Source: Cynocephalus volans
Taxonomy: Eukaryota > Chordata > Mammalia > Dermoptera > Cynocephalidae
Direction: 5' to 3'
DNA length: 64,000 bases
Assembly: GCF_027409185.1 (NCBI RefSeq)
Contig: NC_084461.1
Span: 190,608,501 to 190,672,500, forward strand
The notes under the pieces are model-generated. The model was given only the letters and a program-made list of their open reading frames with translations. It searched no databases and had not been told where the DNA came from. Position numbers and translations under genes: made by a program. This document shows positions 46,195 through 57,300 of this stretch, piece after piece (position 1 is the stretch's first letter; every line of letters begins with the position of its first letter).

Positions 46195-47400
46195 CATTAA
46201 CTACATTACCGTAGTGCTTGAGATCCTCGATGATGACATTTTCTTCCTTTTGTTTATCCGAAATGTCTAACTTTTCCTCAATGAGCAAGCAGCATTTGTC
46301 TGATAAAGACAAATGTGCTGTAAGGAAAGAAAAGAAAAAGCCAAGCCACCCTGCATCACTCCTGTGAGGTTCACATAAAGAAGGATGGATGAAGAGGGCT
46401 CCTAGCACGTGCCATTCTGTGGTGTCTGTTCTGCCCAGCTCCTGTCCCCCACCGCTCCCCTGCTGCTGCTGCTGCAATGGTCCAGCTCCCCCACCTAAGC
46501 TTGGGTGAAAAGGTATCCAAATGCAGGACACTCTTCCATTTGTTTTTATCTCCCTCATCTGCTTTTCTAATCCAACTGTCTGAGTTGGAAGGATATATAA
46601 GAAGCACTCCTTCCAACCCCCACCGTTGCATGTAGGGAAACTGAGGCAAAGAGGGAGAGGAACTTATCTTTATGTAGTGGCCTCAGGCCTCCTAAATCTC
46701 ATCCAGCACTCTTTCTGTCGTGCCTTTACCTAATGACACAAGCATGCTCTACCTAAGAATAGCAGAGCCCAGCAGCCTTGCTCTTCGTGGGGGCACCTTT
46801 CTCCTAATATAGCCTTGCAGATAAGCGGCACCAGTTCGCCAGCCTGTTCATTAAAATTTTTTTTTGACCACCTAGAATTACATGGGGACATAGTAGTGAA
46901 GCTAGAATTCTTTTGACATACTGGAGACAAATCACACATCACTCATTCATCGAACATTCTGAAGGCCTACTATGTGCTAGGCAGGCTTGTTTAGATCATG
47001 GTATTACATAAAACATGGCGAGAGACTGTGCCTGGTGTACAGTAGCTGTCAAAAAACGGCACCCACTTTCATTAACCTGGTAGTCATCAAAAGATCCCCC
47101 CCTTTGGATGAGGAGAACCTTTATACCCCCCCAAGTCTGCTTTATGTCAGCAACGAGAACTAGAGAAAAGAAGAGTTTCATTCACTCTGAATGACTGTCA
47201 AGGTAGGGACAAAAAAGAAAACCACACAGCACTGAGGGAAAAAAAGGATTTTTTTTATTAATCTTTCTTTTTTTAGAAAAGTTGATTTTTTTCATTTTTT
47301 TTTTTGTATTTTTTTTAGGTAAACCTCTTTCTGCCTCCCCTCCCTCACTCCGCCCACCCTCCTCTTAAAAATATAAAAATGTCCATCCCCAGATAACTAG
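46195..47400. other. LHX5 downstream flank, mostly unique
   Basis: 46930-47060 has an L2/MIR-like trace (ggcctactatgtgctaggca). 47220-47320 is T-rich. No gene recognised. Confidence 0.35.
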
Positions 47401-47409
47401 AGTACAATA

Positions 47410-48365
47410 AATAAACAGTAAACACAAAAACATACTTTATTTGTTTCTTCTTTATACAAAATAAGGAAACTAGAAGCGTTCAACTTCCAAAAAAGTATAA
47501 TATTGTACATCCTGACGGCCCAGCCTCCAGGCCCCGGGCAGGGAGGGTGGTCTGTGGGTCACAGCCCAGCAACCTTGGCGCTTCGCCCAGAGGGAGAAAA
47601 GGGTGGGCGGGTGTCGGAGTCCAGCCCTCACCCTCGGGCTCAAAATAAATGTCAAAGTAAGGAAGAGGGGGAGCTTGCCCCGGGCTGGCCCAGCCCTGAC
47701 TGCCCCGCTTCCTAGAAAAGCCGACCTTGAGCCTCGAGATGGGCCACCAGGGGGCGCCAACTTGCAGGTGGATTTGTCTTCCTCCCCGCGACGCCCCCAC
47801 TCGCGCGCTCTCTCTCCGTCTTCTCTCTCTCTCTGCCTGACACTCTCCCCATCTCTCTCTTCCTCATCTTGCTCCTCTTCCTCTCACTCCCTTTCAATCT
47901 CTCTCTTTTTCTTATCACCTTTTTTTACAGATGGGGAAAACAGAGTGAGAAATTAGATTATAAAATGACACTGGGATTGCAGCGAGGGGGAAAATACCCG
48001 GTCTCCGCGCCGTAGCCTCAACCCTCTCTGAGCCCAAAGAGGTGACGGGCGGGTGTGGGGTCGGAGGAAGTCTAGAGCGTGCCTGAAACCTCCTGACCCT
48101 CCCGGGTATTGACTTTGGTCCCAAGAAATGGAGAGCGCTGGCGATGAGCCGGGGTTCCCGGAGAGCCCATAGGGTGGAGATGGGGGCCGGCCGCCCTCCG
48201 TGCCCAGCCGAGGAGCAGCTGCCGGTTGAGTGCGGACCCGAGAGAGAACCCCTGAGGGAGACCCACTTTTCCCGCTGCGTCCTTATTGGTCGTTTTGGTT
48301 TCTGGAGGCTGCTTCCCGGTGGCGCCCCGGGGACGAGCGCGGGGGGGCACCCCGGCCCTGCGTCC
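47410..48365 (-). other. LHX5: LHX5 3' UTR
   Basis: From the TAA to the first good poly(A) signal, about 0.95 kb. It contains a pyrimidine-rich tract on the plus strand at 47810-47925 (GA-rich in the mRNA) and an AT-rich end. The exact boundary is inferred from the signal. Confidence 0.6.
47436..47441 (-). terminator. LHX5: LHX5 polyadenylation signal AATAAA
   Basis: TTTATT on the plus strand reads AATAAA in the LHX5 sense, about 925 nt past the stop in AT-rich DNA. A second copy at 47254-47259 could serve a longer 3' end. Confidence 0.5.
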
Positions 48366-48740
48366 TTACCACACGGCAGCCTCGTTGAGCTCGGGGTTGG
48401 GGTGCGACAGGGGTCCGCTGTAGCCGCTGGTGCCGCTCATGGGGAAGGGCGGGCTGGGCCCGCCGCTGAACACCTCTCCGGGCATGGGGTGCAGCGCGCC
48501 CGGCAGGCCCGGCTCGGGGCTCGGCGTGTCCGGGTGCGAGATCATGTCGGTGAACCTGGGGTTGTCGGCGGCGTGCGGGCCGGCGAGCGGCGGCTCCAGC
48601 GCGCCCAGCGGCGTCGAGCCGGGCCCCGAGGCAGCCAGGAAGCTCGAGTCGGCTGGGGACTGCGCCTGCGAGGGCGGGCCGTGCGCGAAGAAGTCATAGT
48701 TGCCTCCCGGCGCGTAGTAGTCGCCTTGGTAGTCTGCGGG
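47980..48740. other. CpG island over LHX5 exon 5
   Basis: G+C-rich DNA covering the last coding exon and the start of the 3' UTR. Part of it reflects the Pro/Ala/Gly-rich C terminus. Confidence 0.6.
48366..48733 (-). CDS. LHX5: LHX5 exon 5 (Pro/Ser-rich C terminus, stop)
   Basis: It begins with the rest of the Asp codon, then YQGDYY, after cccgcag, and ends [10 protein letters not shown] with TAA at 48368-48366. GC- and CpG-rich. The opposite strand is open by composition only. Confidence 0.97.
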
Positions 48741-51700
48741 AGGGGAAGGCGGAGAGAGACAGGGAGCGATGAGAGTCGGGGAGGACCAGCGCCGGACGGA
48801 CGCGGTTAGGGGCACAGACGCCCGGGCAGGCCACACGGAGGGCGTTAAAGGGGGACAGCGCGACACTGACCCGATGTGAGACCGACACACGGAGGCCTGC
48901 GGAGACCAAGGGAGAGGGTGGCCTGAGACCCTCGAGATGGCGGAGGACGCAGGGCCACGGGAAAGGCTGGAGAGGGAGACAATGAGAGGTCGGAGAGGGC
49001 GAGAGACTGTGAGAGCCACGGAGACAGTGACGGACACAGGCAGTGAGAGAGGTCTAGACTTGAAAGTCACAGGTCCCCTGACACACAGAGATGGAGAGAG
49101 ACAGCGTAGAGTTAGCAACAACGGGGGACGGACATCGGCAGGGACGCGGAGCGGAAGGCGGCGAAGAGGAGACGCCGCAGGGAGTCACCAGACTCGGAGA
49201 GATCAGAAAAGAGACCCAGAGAAGCCAAGTCCAGGCGGAGACACAAAAGTCCGAGGTCGGAGGTCGAGTAAGACAGACAGTCCCGGAGAATCAGAAAGAA
49301 AGACAGATGAGGCAGCCGCCTTGGAGACACGCGAGAAAGCCCCGGGGGAGGGCGGCGAGGGGCTCAGGAGCGACACGGGAGATGGAGAGAGACCCGTGCT
49401 CCCAGAAACCACGAGACAGCGTAGCGGGATGAGGCAGAGGAACGGCCAGAGACGCGCAGGCTGAGGCCCAGCAAGAGCGGGGCGGGGGTGACCCGGGCGG
49501 CGGCCGGAGCCCGGAGGGGCTGGCGGGCTGGGCCGGAGGCGCGGAACCCGGACGCACGGCGCGCCGGCTGGTCTCGGCGCCCTCTCCTCCGCCTCTGCGC
49601 CCCGCCGACTGGCACAGTCCTTTGCGGTCCCCCCTCTCCCCGAGTACGTCCCCGCGTCCGTCCCGGCGAGTGCCGGGCTTCCACCGTTTGTACCGGCCTC
49701 GCCTGGCCTGCAGCGGAGAAAGCTGAGCCCCCACGACTTTAGAGAGGGGGAGGAGGACGCGAACATTCGCGGGGTCACGCCCAGAGCTCCGCGTGCCACT
49801 CGGGGTAGAGGCTCAGTCCTCAGGTCTCACCACGCGTGGGTTTGCTTCAACGCTTCAAATGTCTCTGAAGCATTTGGGGTCACTGAGCCCTTGAGAAGCT
49901 GGAGATAGCTACCGGCTCTCTTGCAAGAAAAAAGCACAGTTGTGCATTTCGCCCACAAATTCTGGGGGTGCAGGGACTCTAGTACAAGCCCACCCTGCCT
50001 CAACGAATTGCTTCTACATCAACCCTCTCCCTTCCTCCAAGCCCTTAGGGACATTCTGCTTTCCCCCTACGCAGGTAGGCCCCTGAAGGATTGGGGTGTG
50101 GGACCCCACGAAAGGAGCACCGTGTAGCCCGCACCGTTGACAACAACCCGCTTTGCACGGCGGGAAAACCAGCGCGTTCTGAAAGAAACCAGAATCCCTT
50201 CTGCAAACCCACTCCTCCTGCCAAGTCCTGGGGTCTCAGTCACGGGATGAGTTCCCGATGTCGCCCGCGACTCCCTTCTCTCTCTAAACCCTGAGATCTG
50301 TCCAAATGGGGGGTGTCTGGAGGCGCGGCTTGGAGGCAGTTTAGGCAACAACTAAGACGGTCGCCAATTACTGTTTAAAACCACGAATTCTATTTTCCTC
50401 AGAAAGTGAAGGGGAATGTTGGGAGCAGCGAATTTGGGGCCCCCAAAGGAAGGGGATGGGGGACCGCCGCGGCCCGCAGCGAGCCGGCAAACCAACGAAG
50501 GCCGCGCGGCCCGGGCGCTGTGCGCGCCGCCTCCGCCCATATGGCGGCCGGGCCGGAGGTAATTGGAACAAACGCCGTCTGAAAAGGGCACAAAAGCCGC
50601 AGCTGGGGCTTTGTCCGCGCTCCCACGGGGAGCCGCCGGCCCCGCCGCCCGGCCCCTTTCTCGCCCGCTGCCGGCCGCCACCGCCGGGATCTCCCAGCGC
50701 GGATTAGGCGGGGCTGCCTCGCTCCGGGCTGGGAGTCCTGCCACCGCCTCCCACTCCATTCCGGGGAAAGAGGGGGGCCCCGGTGTCCAGCCCCCCACTC
50801 CATCCAGCCGGAGCGCAGGGAGAGGAGGCGGCGGGATTGGTGGGGGCGCACTGGTCCTCGGGGAAACCTTGGTTAATCAACCAGGCGGGGTAAAATTCCG
50901 GGCCGGTACCGCCCCCACCACCTCGCTGCTCTGAGCAGAGATTTTGTGCGGAAGGAGGTAAAGTAAGGTGAAGAAAGTCTGGCAGTGAACACCTCGGAGG
51001 ACACGCCCACCACACCGGCAGTCCAGGGCTGTGCGGCTGCAGCTCCCGAAACTGGGTCCTGCTACCCCAGGACCTCTCCCAGGAAAAAAGCCTCGCATTT
51101 TGCCCACAGTTTCCAGGAGACCTGGCCGGGTCTCAAGATGTAACCTCTTAGGCCTCAAGTGTCCAGGATGTGCCAGGCAGGTATGGGGTTCTCTTACCTG
51201 CCCCACCTCCCGGTCCGTGCATTGCCATCGAACCCACTTTTCTAGGAGAAGTGTCTGTCCTCAACCTGGGCTACTAGCTCTGAGCAGGCATACGGGAACA
51301 GAGCAACTCAGAAGTGCAGATACCTCTCAGGCAAAGGCACTCCTGGATGCTCCCCAAATTGAGAGGCTCTGGGACAGAGAGGATGGTGCTTTCTGGGGTC
51401 CACAGATCTGGGAAGGTAGGACACTAAGCCAGTGCTGCAGTGCGCGGGAGCAAGGAGCTCAAAAAATTAGGGTGGGGGAGTTGTTATGGTAGTGGGGGAG
51501 TTGGGATGGTCACCGATCCAGTGTGCGGGAAATGAGGGGGAGGGAGAGAAAGAAGGGAGGAGGAGAGGACAAGGGTTGAACCAAACGGAAAGCTCACCGC
51601 TGGCCTGAGCCTGGTAACAACTTCAGGATTCCCTGTTTGCAAACTTGGGCTCCTGTCTTTCTGCAGCCCCCAAGACGGAGAGTGGACATCTGGGGTTGGT

Positions 51701-54700
51701 CCAACCCCTACACACACAGTTTCGATGAACCCCGTGCAAATCTGGGGCTGGAGGATGGGCCAGAGTCCTGCCTAGAGCACCTGCTGACATTTGGGCTAAC
51801 AGTGCTAGATGCTGTGCGCACAGTCCCTGCCGCGGAACAGGGGTTGCTGCCTTCGAAGCTAGTGAGCAGGGGCCCTGAAGTGGATCCAGACCCCCATCCC
51901 TTCCCCCAGCGCTGCCCTCCAGTGCTTGGAATCGGCTTCATGCCAAATACACCAGGCGCAAGGGCAAGGGCAGCAGCAAGCCTGTGTGTCCGTGGGGGCA
52001 CGGTGCGCAAGGATTTGCCAGTGCAAGCTTTAGTATGACCGAGGGAGTGTGCGAGTCTGTGGGTCTCTCCTTCTGGGTTTATCTCAGTGAGCGTACCTGG
52101 GGGGTGGTGGTGGAATGTACCTGTCTGTGATCGTGTGTCTAGATGTGTGTCCCTGAGGTCTCTGAACGCAAGTGTGTGTGAGAGTGCGCCCACGGGTCCT
52201 GCGTGGGTGAGGATGTGTGTGTCACTGTGTATTCCCTGTGCGTTTATGTGTGTAGCACTCACACAGGTGAGTGAGTCCCTGTGTTAAGCAGGTATCTGTG
52301 GGTGAATGTGCGCCGCGTCCATGAGTCCATGATTGTGTATGTCTGTGTGACCTGGAGGGAGAAACGGAGGGGATCCCCCGGCGGCGGCCGAAAGCGCGTG
52401 GGCCGGACCCTGCGCCTTCCGCCTCCAGAACGGCGCGGGCCGAGGTGCGGAGCAGCGCGTCCATGGGTGCCCCTTACCTCCGTAGTATGTGTAAGGGGTG
52501 GACCCCAACATCTCAGACTCGTCCAAGCGGCCGCCCAGCGGACGCATGCGCCGCGGACTCCGGAAGAAGGCGTGTCTCCGGGCGCCCAGAGCGCTCAGCT
52601 GTTTCATCCGGCGTTCTTTGGACCGTCGGTTCTGAAACCACACCTGGGACAGAGGAGGGGGCTGTGAGCTCGGGGTCGGACCTCCCTCCCCCGGGCCGCC
52701 CCCGCTGGGTCCTAGCGCCTCTCCCGCACCAGAAGTCCCCTGAGGAGGGGGCCGGGCAGGATTAGTCCGGGAGGGGTGGAGAGGGGCCTCGGAGAACCAG
52801 CCAAGGGTGAAGGATTTCGCGGACCCGTGGGGCGACTCATAAAGACTGGGGTTTCCTGGTCCTCGGCTGGCCCGCGGCCTGACGGCTTCATAAAGGCCTC
52901 CCGCCCGGCATGGCTCTCGCCTCGGCCCCTCGGCTCCCGAGCCGGGCTCTGGCCGTTTGTCTGTCTGCCCGCGCATCGGCGCAGGGAGGGGGTATGTGAA
53001 GAACGTCGCCTCTTTCTCTGCTCAGAGATGGGAGGAAGGGCGGGGTTCTGGACCCCGGAGAGGCTTAAAACCCTTCCTTGAACAGGTCGGGGGTGCAATT
53101 CGGAGAGGTGAAGTGACCCGCTCAAAATCACACCGCCAGGAGGACAGCAGGGCTAGATTGAATCTTTTGGCTCAAAGTCCCCTACCTCAGGCAGGTGCCC
53201 AGCTGTCCCCGACCTCGAGCTCACCGTCTGCCCCTAGACCAGAACCCGACGCGCTCTTAGCCAAGGGGGCTGGATAGGAGGTTCCCCCGAGGCTCCAGGC
53301 TCCCGGACGCAGCGGGATGGGGAAGGGTGACCCTGCCGGGCCGCACCTGGATGACGCGCATGTTGAGGCCAGTCTCCTGCGCCAGCTGCTCGCGGATGTG
53401 GCGCGTGGGCTTGGGCGTTGCGGCGAAGGCAGCCTTGAGCGTCTCCAGCTGCTTGGCTTTAATGGTGGTGCGCGGGCCGCGCCGCTTGGTGCCCGAGTTC
53501 TGCTCCTCGTTCTCGTTATTGGCCGTCTCCTTGTCCGACGAGGTCGAGTTGTCCGTCTCCTTGGGGTCATCCTGCAATGGGTCCTGAAGGTCCGGGGACA
53601 AACTTCGGTCCGTACAGGATGACACTGCGAGCGGACGAATCGGGAAGGGGACAGCGGCGTCAGCGGCGGCCCAGCGCCTCTCCAATCCAGTGACCGGTTC
53701 CAGCCGGCCCAGGCTACCTCCGGCCGCGCTGGGTTCCCTCCCAAACCTGCGACAGCCCCTCCCCCAAGGACCCGGCGCCCGCCCACTCTCTTCAGGGGGG
53801 GCTGGGCCTTTGGAAGGGCCTTTCTTAAGCCCTCTCAGCACATCTCAGCGATTGCCTGGGTAAGGGGGGCACACCCTCCAGGAACCCCGCCTTCCTGGAG
53901 AGGGGACAGAGGGAGCTACAGATGTCCCCAGGCCTCGGATCTTCCTCTCCCTTCTCCCCTTCCTCCAGGCCCTAATTAGTGTCCTTCCAGTGCACCTAGA
54001 AATTACGAGGAGCTCAAATGACACAGAAGGGTGAATTGTGTTTCCGAATTAGGGGAGGACGACAACTTGGAAAAGTCTCCTGAATTGAAGGAGGGCAGGC
54101 AGGAGCTGTCAGCTCCCGTTTCCCCTGTAGGACTGGCTCCAAACGCTGTCCCTCTTCCCCAGCCTCTAACCCCCTGGCTTTGCCCTAGGACTGCTTGCTG
54201 GGTGAGCCTGAGTGATCAGCTCCAAGCTGGGCACAGACCACACACAGGGAGCAGAGTGGAGAGTGCCAGGCTGGGACGGCAGGAGGGTACTAGGGCCCAA
54301 GGCTAGAGAGGGGCCGAGGCCTCTATACCTGAGTTGAGGCTGCCCTCCTTGAGGCTGGACGAGCTCAGGTAGTCGTCTTTGCACACGAACTTGTTCTCGT
54401 CGATGACGTACAGCTCCTCGCCGGTGGACAGCTGCTTGTTGCATACCATGCAGGTGAAACAGTTGAGGTGGAAGACTTTGCTGCGGGCCTTGCGCACCAG
54501 GTCGCTGGGCGAGATGCCTTGCGCACAGCCTGCACACTTGGTGCCGAAGCGCCTGCGGACACAAGGTGTCCTTCATTGCGGGGTGGGTCTGGTGTCCAGT
54601 CTTCTCCAGCCCCAGACCTCTTCCCATCTGCCCTGGCTTCCAAGAGGCCCCCATTTCCACAGGAACCCCAATCCTGCTCTACCTGGCCAGAGCAGGGGAA

Positions 54701-56744
54701 GTGGGACAAATATCCTGGGCTGTTATTGGGACTGGGACTGGCCATCCCTCCATCGGGTTTATTCAGACTCCACCAGGCTGTGAAAGGGTGAGCAGTAGGT
54801 GCAACCTTCAGCCAGGCGGAGGGCTCAGAGAGTCCCAAGATGCCTCCCACTCCCCCACATCCCTGCCAGACCTGCCTGGGCTGCTCCAGGCAAATTCGGT
54901 TTTGGAGTCCATGAAGGATTTAAAGCCAGGCAGGCTGGGTTTGGACCACTTCTTGACCTTGCCTCCTGGATTCTTTTTAGGCTGTTGGGGCCCAAGTAGG
55001 GCCAATCTGCCTGGCCAGCTGGTCCCCGCAATGAGGTGGGGAGCCCCTCCCTGGGGCTGAACTTGAGCAGGAAGGAGGGAACCCTTCCCTCACTGGTTTC
55101 CAGAGCCAACTGGGAGGCTTTCCAACCTTCACTCCGGGACCTGCTGGAACTGGTCAGGGCCTGTGAGCAGCAGGGCCTCAGAGGGGTGGACTCTGGAAAG
55201 CAGGGACTGAGTTTCAGCACCCCTAAATCTCTGGCACTGGCAGGCAGTGGGAGAATGTGAATAGAAGGCAATCCTAAACCCTGCCTGGCCAGGACACGGG
55301 ATCTCTCAATCTCCTCTTTCCCGCGTTCCTGATCTAATTCCTTTTCTTTTTTCCTTGAGCTCAGGGAGAAAGCCAGCTTCCCCCAAAGGGTAGTGTAGAC
55401 CCCCAAGGGGAGGGGTGAGGTGAAGGTTGGGGAGTGGGGAAGGGCCCAGGACTCTGGGGACCCCACATCTACTCACACCCACATCTCTAAACAGGGGGAA
55501 TTTGGGTGACATTGATGTAGTGAGGGCATTAGAAGCCATAAGTCACTTTTGGTCTTATCCGGCAGCGTAATTGGCCATATGCACCTTATCAAAAATCATT
55601 AGGCGCTTTGCAAGCACCGCCACATTAGGGGCGTCGGGCCTCCGGGGCCGGGGAGTTTACACGTGTAAAGGCGCGGCTGACATTTTCTCCTATTCAAATT
55701 CCCTAGTGTCGAGCCGCTGGGGCCGGCGGGCTGCCTTTCTCCGCGGCGTTAAGCACGCCCCCCTCCCCTCCTCGCCTGGAATCCGCACTCACAAAGCCGG
55801 CGCTGGGCTCCGGGTGGAAGCAGGCAGCGCTAAGCGGCCGAAAAGCCGATGGGCAAAGGCGGTTCCTCAGCATTTTCCAGCTGGGGAGACTGAGGCCCAG
55901 AAAGGTGATCTGCCCTGGCCCACCTGAGGGCCCGCCCGGGCTGGGGAGAGGGGAGAGGTGACACAGCCCAGGCTAGACCTGGGAGGTCCTGATTCTCAGC
56001 TTCGGTTTCGTTTGTGCTTTTCAACATGGGCGAAAATGTTAAAGGGGCTGGGGGGTGAGGAGGGGGATGTTCCCTCCCACCTTCACCAGGGGAGATCTTC
56101 CTGGCTGGGCCCCCTCTGGAGCTGAGAAGTTTCTGTTTGTCCGGGAGGGCAGCCTCTGGGCTCACGAATTCTGCCTGGAGGGAAAAGCCTCCAGCCACCC
56201 CTAACTCTGGCAAAAATCCTTCCTCTCTCGCAACGGCCTTGAAGCTTCTGTCCAGGGGATGCAGCCGCCGGGAAGGGGCAGAGATGGGTGGAGAGCAAGT
56301 TTATCAGGGCTTCCTCCCCGTGCCCCACCACCGCTCCGAGCTGGCCTGGAGGAGCGAACGTGAGGCATCGAAGCAGCGTCCTTCTTCCTCCGCCCGGGCT
56401 GGGGCCCTTTCCTGGACCCAGGACAGGAGGAGAGCAAAGTGCTGCCCCAATCCCCATCTAAGCCTGTGGGCCCTGGAGCTGGGATGGGTTTCGTGGTCTC
56501 CCCTTCCCCAGCACCCCAGTGGAGCGCGCGCGGGGCAGGCGCGCAGGCAGCAGGGCGGTGCGGCCTCTTACCTGAAGAAGTCATTTTTGCAGTAGAGCTT
56601 GCCCTCGCGCGAGAAGCACTTCTCCGAGAGGTTGGTTTTGCACTCGCAGCACTGCACACATTTAATGTGCCACGCGCGGTCCAGCACGTTCAGCAGAAAG
56701 CGGTCGAGGATGGGCCGCTCGCAGCCGGCACAGTGCACCATCAT
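48366..56744 (-). CDS. LHX5: LHX5, LIM/homeobox protein Lhx5, 5 coding exons, intact
   Basis: Coding exons on the minus strand: 56744-56572, 54552-54329, 53624-53347, 52643-52478 and 48733-48366. They total 1,209 nt, 402 codons plus TAA, the length I know for human LHX5, with phase kept at every GT..AG junction. Domains: LIM1 (about residues 5-56, C5/C8, H26, C29/C32/C35), LIM2 (about 64-119, starting C64/C67), an acidic Ser-rich linker (about 133-178), and a homeodomain at 180-239 with WFQNRR of helix 3 at 227-232. The C-terminal part is Pro/Ser/Gly-rich. Lhx5 is a nuclear LIM-homeodomain factor that binds TAATTA-type sites; its LIM domains bind LDB1/CLIM cofactors. It acts in forebrain, hippocampal and spinal interneuron development. 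The start is the first Met of MMVHCAGC; the in-frame upstream reading has no family similarity. Confidence 0.98.
48750..49480 (+). repeat. GA-rich strand-asymmetric tract in LHX5 intron 4
   Basis: About 700 bp strongly enriched in GAGA/GACAGA on the plus strand (pyrimidine-rich in the LHX5 pre-mRNA), next to the exon 5 acceptor. No repeat family recognised. Confidence 0.5.
50340..50890. promoter_or_regulatory. CpG-rich candidate regulatory block in LHX5 intron 4
   Basis: Repeat-free. It holds caattactg near 50367, a ccatatggcggc motif near 50538 and gtaattgg near 50559, surrounded by dense CpG. It could be an intronic enhancer or a Polycomb-type element. Confidence 0.4.
50890..52360. other. 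LHX5 intron 4, remaining part
   Basis: Largely unique sequence. 52030-52360 is TG-rich on the plus strand with degenerate tgtgtgtct runs. No coding or mobile element recognised. Confidence 0.4.
52478..52643 (-). CDS. LHX5: LHX5 exon 4 (recognition helix)
   Basis: It begins [15 protein letters not shown] after gtcccag and ends GSTPYTYYG plus one base at 52478 (donor gtaagg). It contains the DNA-recognition helix and the [15 protein letters not shown] segment. Confidence 0.97.
53347..53624 (-). CDS. LHX5: LHX5 exon 3 (linker and homeodomain helices 1-2)
   Basis: It starts [13 protein letters not shown] after gctcgcag and ends at NMRVIQ (Gln225, homeodomain position 46), with donor GT at 53346-53345. 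The exon junction splits the homeodomain at positions 46/47, as I recall for related LIM-homeobox genes. Confidence 0.97.
54329..54552 (-). CDS. LHX5: LHX5 exon 2 (LIM2)
   Basis: It starts after the acceptor at 54555-54553 and completes Arg58. It encodes RFGTKCAGC to [11 protein letters not shown], all of LIM2. The donor gtatag begins at 54328. Confidence 0.97.
54553..56571 (-). other. LHX5 intron 1
   Basis: Repeat-poor. 54560-55550 shows nothing I can name. 55550-55700 is a candidate conserved element (separate entry). 55700-56570 is G+C-rich island flank. Confidence 0.6.
55550..55700. promoter_or_regulatory. Candidate enhancer in LHX5 intron 1 with a 14-bp palindrome
   Basis: Repeat-free mix of AT motifs (gtaattgg, atcattagg) and CpG-rich DNA. 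It includes the perfect palindrome TTTACACGTGTAAA at 55656-55669 with a CACGTG E-box core. Confidence 0.4.
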
Positions 56745-57190
56745 AGCCCCGAGCCCCGGCGGCTCCGGCCGCCTCACCCTCCCCTTGGGCCCCTGGCCCT
56801 CGGGCCTCTCGGCCCCGACCCTGCGCTCCGCCTCTTGCCTCGGCCGCCACACGGGCGAGTCCGGTCCGGACCAAGACTCAGCCGGTCAAGTCCTTGGGCG
56901 ATCGCTGGCCTGGAGCTGGGCTGCCCAGAGCGGAGTGGGAGGTGGTGGCGTTCACAACCTCATGCCACGGGCCGCGCGCGCCGGCGCTTGTTCCGGGCTC
57001 CCCCAGGTGTCTCGGGTGGCTGTTGGCCTCGGCGCTGCGGAGCGGCTTTCCCCGGTGGCGGAGGCGCCGGCACTTTCCCCCACTTTCAAGCAGTCCCGAT
57101 CCTCATCTTTGTCTGGCCGCCGCCTAATTCGCGCATCCTTATTCAGATTTGGTGACGTGGCGCGGCACGTAGGGGGCCCGGCGGCCAATG
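56500..57190. other. CpG island over LHX5 exon 1 and 5' UTR
   Basis: Very high G+C and dense CpG from 56.5 to 57.19 kb, ending sharply at AT-rich DNA. Typical promoter island of a developmental gene. Confidence 0.8.
56572..56744 (-). CDS. LHX5: LHX5 exon 1 (codons 1-57 plus two bases, LIM1)
   Basis: ATG is at 56744-56742, two Met codons in tandem. It encodes LIM1 to CKNDFF and ends AG at 56572; the donor GT is at 56571-56570. It is embedded in a CpG island. Confidence 0.97.
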
Positions 57191-57300
57191 GGCGCGCCGT
57201 GGTCATGGCAACCTCTTAAATTTATAGCATATCTAAATTGGCTACAGCGTTGCGGTCCGCACAGAGCAAAAAAAACAAGGCATCAGTATTGTTGAGTATT
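57140..57300 (-). promoter_or_regulatory. LHX5: LHX5 core promoter region (CpG island, TATA, CCAAT, X-box)
   Basis: On the minus strand TATAAA is at 57226-57221 with an ATTGG/CCAAT motif just upstream (about 57237-57241). A TSS near 57195 would give a 5' UTR of about 450 nt. A second CCAAT (57185-57189, plus strand), an RFX-type X-box (57199-57212) and a CRE-like tgacgtgg (about 57153) also lie here. The same block could drive divergent plus-strand transcription. Confidence 0.5.

Larger units (their letters stand above)
52370..53800. other. CpG island over LHX5 exons 3-4
   Basis: Dense CpG through exon 4, intron 3, exon 3 and part of intron 2. Intragenic islands like this are usual at Polycomb-controlled homeobox loci. 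Confidence 0.7.

Noticed and set aside
48144-48809. 221-codon plus-strand reading frame over LHX5 exon 5
   Set aside because: It is antisense to the GC-rich exon and explained by lack of A/T stop codons. No domain or start context.
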